Shown piece by piece: positions 33,324-38,868 of a stretch of 38,868 bases of DNA (its first letter is position 1; each line of letters opens with the position of its first letter). The notes below the pieces were generated by a model that saw nothing but the letters and a program-made list of their open reading frames with translations, was not told where the DNA came from and did no database searches. The DNA is from Lachnospiraceae bacterium (GTDB taxonomy: Bacteria > Bacillota > Clostridia > Lachnospirales > Lachnospiraceae). The position numbers and the translations under genes were made by a program. Location: positions 1 through 38,868 of the forward strand of contig JAGANQ010000050.1 of the NCBI GenBank assembly GCA_017624115.1, read 5' to 3'.

Positions 33324-34064
33324 ATGCTGAAGCTACAGAATGTTTCGTTCGGAGTAGAGGGCGAACATGCAAGAAAGGAAATATTACGGGATATTAACTT
33401 AGAAATAGAGGATAAGAAGTTTATTGTCATTACAGGTCCGAATGGCGGCGGAAAATCAACACTGGCGAGAGTGATTGCCGGCATAGAGAGACCGACTGGT
33501 GGTAAGATTTATCTGGATGATACGGATATCACGGATATGTCTGTAACAGAGAGAGCGAAGCTTGGCATCAGCTTTGCGTTCCAGCAGCCGGTGCGTTTCA
33601 AGGGAATTACAGTCAAGGACTTAATTGTACTGGCATCGGGGAATCCAAAGCTGTCAACCGTGGGCGCCTGTGAGTATCTGTCGGAGGTTGGTCTGTGTGC
33701 AAGAGATTACATTAACAGGGAGGTAGACGCAAGCCTTTCCGGCGGAGAGCTGAAACGAATTGAGATAGCGACAGTTATTGCCAGAGACACGAAGCTGTCT
33801 GTTTTTGATGAGCCGGAGGCTGGTATTGATTTATGGAGCTTTAATAATCTGATTCGTGTGTTTGAGAAGATGCACACGGAGAAGGAACGTTCCATTCTGA
33901 TTATTTCTCATCAGGAGAGAATTCTGAATATTGCAGATGAAATTGTGGTCATAGCAGATGGAAGAGTGGAGAAAAAGGGAAGTAAGGAAGAAATTCTTCC
34001 AAAGCTTCTGGAGGCCGCAGGAGGCTGCCGGTTTTACCGTGAATCACAGGAGGAAGAGAAATAG
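33324..34064 (+). CDS. sufC: SufC-like Fe-S cluster assembly ATPase
   Basis: This 246-residue ABC ATPase has Walker A GPNGGGKST, signature LSGGELKRIEIA and Walker B LSVFDEPEAGIDLW, typical of SufC (DEP-xGID). No transmembrane partner is present; the neighbour is a SufB/SufD-family protein. It would power scaffold rearrangement during Fe-S cluster assembly. GGAGG precedes the ATG and a consensus promoter drives the pair. Confidence 0.92.
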   Translation: MLKLQNVSFGVEGEHARKEILRDINLEIEDKKFIVITGPNGGGKSTLARVIAGIERPTGGKIYLDDTDITDMSVTERAKLGISFAFQQPVRFKGITVKDLIVLASGNPKLSTVGACEYLSEVGLCARDYINREVDASLSGGELKRIEIATVIARDTKLSVFDEPEAGIDLWSFNNLIRVFEKMHTEKERSILIISHQERILNIADEIVVIADGRVEKKGSKEEILPKLLEAAGGCRFYRESQEEEK

Positions 34065-34106
34065 CAGAGGAAAGAGGCGTGAGAACGCCGGAAGCGAGGT
34101 TAAGAT

Positions 34107-35024
34107 ATGGATGCAATACAGAAGAATTTACTGGAGCAGATTACAGACCTTCATGCCGTAACGCAGGGAGCTTATAATATCCGTGCCAACGGTGCCAGTG
34201 TGGAGCGTAATACAACGGCAAATATTGATATTGTGACGAAGCAGGATAAGCAGGGGATTGATATTATCATCAAACCCGGAACGAAGAAGGAAAGCGTGCA
34301 TATTCCGGTGCTGTTATCCCAGAGTGGTCTGACAGAGATGGTATATAATGATTTCCATATCGGAGAAGACTGCGATGTGTTAATCGTGGCTGGCTGCGGT
34401 ATTCATAATGGTGGTGATAAGCTGTCAAAGCATGATGGTGTCCATACATTTTATATAGGAAGAAATTCCAGGGTGCGTTATGTGGAAAAGCATTATGGAA
34501 CTGGTGAAGGAACCGGAGAGCGTATTATGAATCCGCAGACGGTCATTCATCTTGAGGAGAACAGTTACATGGAGATGGAGACGGTGCAGATACGCGGAGT
34601 AGATTCTACGGAGCGTGTGACAAAGGCAGATTTGGCGGACGGGGCGACACTGGTCATAAAAGAAAAGCTGATGACGCATGGAAAGCAGTATGCGAAGACC
34701 AGCTTTGAGGTAGATTTAAACGGAGAGAATTCCGGCACGAATGTGATTTCCAGAGCAGTGGCAAAGGACAGCTCAAAGCAGCTCTTTTTTGCAAAGATTA
34801 ATGGAAATAATAAGTGCAGCGGGCACAGTGAGTGTGATGCAATTATTATGGATGATGCGAAAATAAGCGCGATTCCTGAGATTACAGCGAACCATCTGGA
34901 TGCTGCACTGATACATGAGGCGGCTATCGGTAAGATTGCCGGAGATCAGATTATAAAGCTGATGACTCTGGGACTTACTGAGGAAGAGGCTGAATCACAG
35001 ATTATCAATGGATTTTTGAAATAA
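34107..35024 (+). CDS. sufB: SufB/SufD-family Fe-S scaffold protein (minimal, single copy)
   Basis: This 305-residue protein is shorter than E. coli SufB (~495) or SufD (~420). It keeps the beta-helix core and the C-terminal family signature: KCSGHSECDAII, ISAIPEITANHLDAALIHEAAIGKI. A single SufBD with SufC and no SufS, SufU, SufE or SufD nearby matches the SUF-like minimal system (SmsCB) described in anaerobes and archaea. A GAGG site precedes the ATG. A terminator at 35043 ends the pair. Confidence 0.88.
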   Translation: MDAIQKNLLEQITDLHAVTQGAYNIRANGASVERNTTANIDIVTKQDKQGIDIIIKPGTKKESVHIPVLLSQSGLTEMVYNDFHIGEDCDVLIVAGCGIHNGGDKLSKHDGVHTFYIGRNSRVRYVEKHYGTGEGTGERIMNPQTVIHLEENSYMEMETVQIRGVDSTERVTKADLADGATLVIKEKLMTHGKQYAKTSFEVDLNGENSGTNVISRAVAKDSSKQLFFAKINGNNKCSGHSECDAIIMDDAKISAIPEITANHLDAALIHEAAIGKIAGDQIIKLMTLGLTEEEAESQIINGFLK

Positions 35025-35042
35025 TTAAGTCAGCATAATGAT

Positions 35043-35079
35043 TCCCCTGCAAGTTACGCTTGACAGGGGATATTTTTTA
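35043..35079 (+). terminator. Terminator of the sufC-sufB pair
   Basis: TCCCCTG and CAAG pair with CTTG and CAGGGGA (one bulged A) over 35043-35070, followed by TATTTTTT. Confidence 0.85.
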
Positions 35080-35114
35080 TGTTATAAGTGTATTAAGATA
35101 ATTAGTACACTTAT
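35060..35114 (+). promoter_or_regulatory. gntR-ABC promoter with 31-bp palindromic operator
   Basis: TTGACA (35060-35065) lies inside the upstream terminator stem. After 17 bp comes TATAAG (35083-35088). A 31-bp palindrome (35084-35114) has outer arms ATAAGTGTA and TACACTTAT and inner TTAA/AATTA symmetry. It covers the -10 and the start site. Sites of the AGTGTA...TACACT type fit YtrA-subfamily GntR repressors; autoregulation is inferred. Confidence 0.6.
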
Positions 35115-35187
35115 GATATATCATACAGTTGAAAGAGTCAAAATGCTGATATGATGCACTGAATGCAGAGTGCAGAAAGGAGGAGCT

Positions 35188-35559
35188 ATGATAATTCTGG
35201 ACTATCGTGACAAAAGGCCGATTTATGAGCAGGTCACAGAAAAGCTGCAGAATCTGATTATCCGCGGGGCACTGGAAGCGGACAGTAAGCTGCCGAGTGT
35301 CAGGAGCCTTGCACTGGAGCTGTCTGTGAATCCGAACACGATTCAGAGGTCGTATGCAGAGCTGGAAGAGAAGGGATATATCTATACTGTGAAAGGCAGG
35401 GGGAATTTCGTGGCAAAGGAATCTGAATGGAGAGAGGACAGAGAGCATCTGATAGAGGAGGAAGCAAGAAGTCTGGCAAAACATGCAAAGGAGGCAGGCG
35501 TCAGCAAGGAGCGTCTGGTATCCAGGCTGGCAGCTTATTATGAGGAGGCGAAACTATGA
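35188..35559 (+). CDS. GntR-family regulator (YtrA subfamily)
   Basis: The 123-residue protein starts at ATG 35188 (AAAGGAGG site); an upstream GTG at 35170 is less likely. It is almost only a winged HTH: RPIYEQVTEKLQNLIIRGAL, LPSVRSLALELSVNPNTIQRSYAELEEKGYIYT and GNFVA, with a short C-terminal helix for dimerisation. Short GntR proteins of this type control adjacent ABC transporter operons, and here the stop overlaps the ATPase gene by 4 bases (ATGA). Confidence 0.95.
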   Translation: MIILDYRDKRPIYEQVTEKLQNLIIRGALEADSKLPSVRSLALELSVNPNTIQRSYAELEEKGYIYTVKGRGNFVAKESEWREDREHLIEEEARSLAKHAKEAGVSKERLVSRLAAYYEEAKL

Positions 35560-36458
35560 TTGAAGCAAAAGGAATTAGTAAATCCTTCGGCGGAATAAAG
35601 GCAGTAGATAATCTGACGGCAACGATTCAGGAGGGAACGGTATTCGGACTGATAGGTACGAATGGAGCCGGAAAGAGTACATTCCTGCGGATGGTATGCG
35701 GCATTCTCAAGGCTGATGAGGGAAGTATTCTTGTGGATGGAAAGCCGGTTTATGAAGCACCGGAGGTGAAGAGCCAGATATTTTATATTTCAGATGAGCA
35801 GTATTTTTTTGCAAATGCTAATCCGCTCGATATGAAGCACTATTACCAGAGTATCTATCCGGGCTTTGACGGAATGCGTTTTCTGGAGCTGTTGGAGAAA
35901 TTCGGACTTAGCGGCAGCAGGAAGATTAACACCTTTTCCAAGGGCATGAAGAAGCAGCTTTCTGTTATTCTGGGTATTTGCGCGAATACGAAGTATCTGC
36001 TCTGTGACGAGACCTTTGACGGACTTGATCCGGTGATGAGACAGGCGGTTAAGTCGTTATTTATTAAGGATATCGAGGAGAGGGGACTGACACCGGTAGT
36101 GGCTTCCCATAATTTAAGAGAGCTGGAGGATATCTGTGATCATGTAGGCTTGCTACATCGCGGCGGTATCCTGTTATCCAGGGATTTAGATGATATGAAG
36201 CTGAATATTCACAAGCTGCAGTGTGTATTTAAGCAGCCTGGGGATCTGGAGTATGTGAAGCAGCTTCTTGAGGTAATGAAGGTAGAGCAGAGAGGTTCAC
36301 TCATAACGATTACTGTGAAGGGCTCTGCAGAACATATAGAGAAGACAGTCGCAGACAGGGAACCATTGTTCTATGAGCTTCTGCCATTGTCTCTGGAGGA
36401 AATCTTTATCAGTGAAACGGAGGTGGCAGGCTATGACATCAAAAATATCATTTTTTAA
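35556..36458 (+). CDS. ABC transporter ATP-binding protein (YtrB-like)
   Basis: This 300-residue ATPase has Walker A GLIGTNGAGKST, signature FSKGMKKQL, Walker B YLLCDETFDGLD and the H-loop His in VASHNLREL. The C-terminal ~80 residues are a regulatory domain. It overlaps the regulator by 4 bases and the permease by 26, so the three are tightly coupled. Related systems export or sense cell-envelope-active compounds. Confidence 0.94.
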   Translation: MIEAKGISKSFGGIKAVDNLTATIQEGTVFGLIGTNGAGKSTFLRMVCGILKADEGSILVDGKPVYEAPEVKSQIFYISDEQYFFANANPLDMKHYYQSIYPGFDGMRFLELLEKFGLSGSRKINTFSKGMKKQLSVILGICANTKYLLCDETFDGLDPVMRQAVKSLFIKDIEERGLTPVVASHNLRELEDICDHVGLLHRGGILLSRDLDDMKLNIHKLQCVFKQPGDLEYVKQLLEVMKVEQRGSLITITVKGSAEHIEKTVADREPLFYELLPLSLEEIFISETEVAGYDIKNIIF

Positions 36459-38574
36459 GCTTTGCCGGGAGAATATGAAGCGCCGGATGTGGCTTCTTGT
36501 GCTCACGATACTTACTTATTTTATTTCCATGCCGCTTGCTATGATGATTATGCTGCAGAATGAAGCAGACAATCGCAACAGAGTGTCGGGATATATAGAA
36601 ATTTTCAGTGACTTCTTTGGTATGGGCTTTCACAGCATATTGGCAGCAGGTTTTGCAATTCTCTGTGCGGTGGCAGGCTTTGCATGGCTGTTTTCTAAGA
36701 AAAAGGTGGATATGTATCATTCCATGCCGGTAAGGAGAGAAAAGCTGTTTGCAGCAGTATACCTGAACGGGATTCTTGTCTGGCTGGTACCATATCTGGT
36801 AAGTATACTTATCTGTCTGCCGATGATTGGAAGTCATGTAAGGATTAGCGGTGAGATGGCTTCAACGGCAGTGATAACCATCGGAATCAATATCCTGTTT
36901 TTTGTGTTTTTCTATAATCTCATGCTGGCAGCGGTGATGCTGACTGGAAATATGATTAACTGTCTGATAACAGGCGGTGTATTATTTGCATATGCGGTAG
37001 CACTGCGCGGATTGCTGGAGGTTTATCTGTCATATTTTATGGCAACCTGGTATTCCGATGCTGATATACTGGGAGAGGTAAAATTTTTCTCTCCAATCAT
37101 GTCCATGGCGTATTTTGCGGATAATTTTACAAAATGGCAAAACCATATGCTGGTATATGTAACAGGGGGAGCCTTTGCGCTGTATCTGCTCCAGTGCCTG
37201 GTGTTGGCTGTGATTGCCGGAGTGATTGCTCTGATTCTGTATAAGAAGCGTCCGTCGGAGGCAGCAGGAAAATCGATAGCCTTTGAAAAGATACTGAATA
37301 TTTATCGTATTATGCTGGTAATTCCTCTTTCACTGGGCAGTGGAATCTTTTTCTCTGCATTGGTGGATGGTGGTACTCCCCAGAACATAATGACAGCATG
37401 GATGATTTTTGGACTGATTTTTGGTCTGGTATTGTCCCATGGCTTTATCGAAGTATTGTTCCAGATGGATATTAAAGCAATGTTTTCTTATAAAAGACAG
37501 CTTCTGGCAACAGGTGTGGTTGTATTTCTGGTAGCTTTCAGCTTTAAAGGTGACTGGTATGGAATTGGCCGTTATATGCCGCAGGAGGAAAAGGTAGAAT
37601 CCATGGCGATTACTGCAGGCACCGATTATATTTATTATAATAATTTTGAAACAGATGGATATCTGTCAGGTGAGACATATATTTTAACAAACATGGAGCT
37701 GACAGATACGAAGACGGCATATGAGCTGGCAAAGCTGGGAATGGAGTGTACGGGCAGTAAAGCGATTTATAATATACAGGGGGAAGGTCCATATATTTGC
37801 TATGCGGTGAGATACCGTCTTAAGAGCGGAAAAGAGATAACGAGACGGTACTGGCTGCCGGAGAAAACAGCCTGGCCATATATTGAGCAGCTATATACGC
37901 AGCAGGAATTCAAGGACGGCATTATGGGAGCGTTCTGGGAAAACGCATCAGCGGCTACAGAACTGACAGTCATGGATATGAATTATGACGAACAGGCGCT
38001 GGGGCGTCAGTGGATTGCAGAATTTATGGAGATTTACCGTCGGGAATACGAGTCTCTGACAGCAGAACAGATTCTTAAGGGTACCACGGTAGCAGAAGTC
38101 AGTTATGAAATCAGGGAATATGAAGAAGCCGATAGCAGCGGGCATGTTATAGCCAGACTGGGAAACGGCTGTATCTATTCTGCTTGTACAGAGACGCTGC
38201 AGTTCCTTAAGGAGCATGGCATAGATACCAGCAGCATGACGCAAGAGTTTGATCCGGAGAAAGTGACCCGGATTGAGCTGCGCTCGTGCAGTGAAGAGGG
38301 GGATGCGATGCTGAGAGGTGAAGTAACCGAGGACTGGGGAACGATGGTTATAATAGAAGACAGAAACGAAATAGAGAAGCTTCTGCCGTATCTGGTCAGC
38401 GACCTCACACGGTATAATGGCTTTAAGGATTATGATGATAATTTCGACGTATATGTGGTATATGAGTCGGGGGCAGAGTCAGAGTATGAGGAGAAATATC
38501 AGAATAGCAGATATATGCGTCTTAAAAAAGGTGCACCGATAGGTGAATTGAAATTTGATATCATGGAAGACTAA
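36433..38574 (+). CDS. ABC transporter permease with large C-terminal soluble domain
   Basis: The protein has 713 residues from ATG 36433 (GGAGGTGG site); a start further upstream inside the ATPase gene is unsupported. About eight membrane segments lie in residues ~15-385 (for example LLVLTILTYFISMPLAMMIM, ILVWLVPYLVSILICLPMI and LIFGLVLSHGFIEVLF). The last ~320 residues (from about GRYMPQEEKVESMAI) are soluble, acidic and probably extracytoplasmic, as in the DUF6449-type permeases found beside YtrA/YtrB-like genes. The soluble domain may bind the substrate or envelope target. Confidence 0.85.
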   Translation: MTSKISFFKLCRENMKRRMWLLVLTILTYFISMPLAMMIMLQNEADNRNRVSGYIEIFSDFFGMGFHSILAAGFAILCAVAGFAWLFSKKKVDMYHSMPVRREKLFAAVYLNGILVWLVPYLVSILICLPMIGSHVRISGEMASTAVITIGINILFFVFFYNLMLAAVMLTGNMINCLITGGVLFAYAVALRGLLEVYLSYFMATWYSDADILGEVKFFSPIMSMAYFADNFTKWQNHMLVYVTGGAFALYLLQCLVLAVIAGVIALILYKKRPSEAAGKSIAFEKILNIYRIMLVIPLSLGSGIFFSALVDGGTPQNIMTAWMIFGLIFGLVLSHGFIEVLFQMDIKAMFSYKRQLLATGVVVFLVAFSFKGDWYGIGRYMPQEEKVESMAITAGTDYIYYNNFETDGYLSGETYILTNMELTDTKTAYELAKLGMECTGSKAIYNIQGEGPYICYAVRYRLKSGKEITRRYWLPEKTAWPYIEQLYTQQEFKDGIMGAFWENASAATELTVMDMNYDEQALGRQWIAEFMEIYRREYESLTAEQILKGTTVAEVSYEIREYEEADSSGHVIARLGNGCIYSACTETLQFLKEHGIDTSSMTQEFDPEKVTRIELRSCSEEGDAMLRGEVTEDWGTMVIIEDRNEIEKLLPYLVSDLTRYNGFKDYDDNFDVYVVYESGAESEYEEKYQNSRYMRLKKGAPIGELKFDIMED

Positions 38575-38868
38575 GAGGAGCAGCCGCATCTGATATAGCT
38601 GTAAAGTTGTGATAATTGCTGTTGTGAGAAATGAGAAACCTGTATATTTCAAATATATGCTTTGGAGAGGTTAGCACGAAATTTGAGAGTTTCTTGCATC
38701 CGGAGCTTTGGAAAGCAAAGTTTGTGTCTTTGATGCAATCGACAAGCCCGGGCAGATGTCCGCTCAGGGAAAAACAGACAATCAAAGTTCCTAGCCGCTC
38801 TAAGGCAGGCAACTCACAAACTCAATATAAAAGCGCATAAATGCGAACTCGCTCTGAGTATCCTTAAT
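38575..38868. other. Noncoding terminal region with nested dyads
   Basis: No credible gene is seen; short frames exist on both strands but lack ribosome-binding sites. Structure is concentrated at 38690-38845. TTGCATC (~38694-38700) pairs with GATGCAA (~38732-38738), enclosing CTTTG-GAAAG-CAAAG. A GCCCGGGC palindrome and a CGCAT-AA-ATGCG hairpin follow. It resembles a structured RNA or a dispersed element more than a simple terminator. The strand is unknown. Confidence 0.45.

Noticed and set aside
31867-33372. 501-residue minus-strand open frame opposite hemW, rubrerythrin and the spore-protein gene
   Set aside because: It is antisense to three well-supported genes, has no recognisable domain and is a by-product of their codon usage.
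38631-38840. 69-residue plus-strand frame (and an 83-residue minus-strand frame) at the window end
   Set aside because: Neither has a ribosome-binding site or recognisable domain; they overlap each other and lie on inverted repeats, so a noncoding element is more likely.

Overview
The window looks like chromosomal DNA of a spore-forming, anaerobic, low-to-mid-GC Firmicute, most probably a Lachnospiraceae-type Clostridium relative. The evidence is the sporulation set (gpr, spoIIP, spoIID, a spoIIQ-like gene and an SspF-like small acid-soluble spore protein), the oxygen-independent class III ribonucleotide reductase nrdDG, rubrerythrin, a lone SufC/SufB pair, fchA with folD, strong Gram-positive ribosome-binding sites (AGGAGG) and TTGACA/TATAAT promoters. 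No prophage, insertion sequence or CRISPR array is visible.

Layout. 1-400: 3' end of a 23S rRNA, then tRNA-Trp with its own promoter and terminator and no 5S gene between them. 401-3134: an AT-richer accessory patch with an AlbA_2/Schlafen-like ATPase-type regulator and an XRE regulator with C-terminal tandem repeats, bordered by large dyads. 3135-4735 (minus): nth and a GH43-like glycosidase. 4746-8976: a MarR-controlled heterodimeric ABC exporter. 9072-13942: a 55-residue zinc-ribbon protein, a CapA-like protein, a branching enzyme with a basic tail, and an MscS channel. 14123-14500 (minus): rpsT. 14573-18595: gpr-spoIIP-spoIID-spoIIQ-like. 18697-20184 (minus): fchA-folD. 20409-23517: a divergent aquaporin-like protein, RNase P RNA and a membrane GDPD. 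23572-29025 (minus): nrdDG, then dut-pyrB-pyrI-HAD. 29364-32295: lepA-hemW. 32356-35024: rubrerythrin, spore protein and the SufC/SufB pair. 35188-38574: a GntR-controlled ABC transporter. 38575-38868: a noncoding stretch rich in nested dyads.

How the genes fit together. The sporulation cluster encodes the engulfment machinery (SpoIIP, SpoIID and a SpoIIQ-like LytM protein) next to the protease (GPR) that degrades SASPs at germination; an SASP gene lies about 18 kb away. Two of these engulfment proteins lack residues needed for catalysis in their families. The FolD next to FchA lacks the Lys and Gln of the cyclohydrolase site, which suggests that FchA supplies that step. Nucleotide metabolism (nrdDG with a pair of NrdR boxes, dut, pyrBI) is grouped on the minus strand.

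The clearest regulatory architecture is a set of three 12-bp operators at exact 15-bp spacing on the marR promoter, a double palindrome upstream of the XRE gene, a 31-bp palindrome on the gntR promoter, and paired NrdR boxes on the nrdD promoter. I did not find one obviously unprecedented multi-gene system. The best candidates for follow-up are the degenerate SpoIID/SpoIIQ pair, the FolD/FchA split, the divergent MIP protein and the terminal noncoding element.
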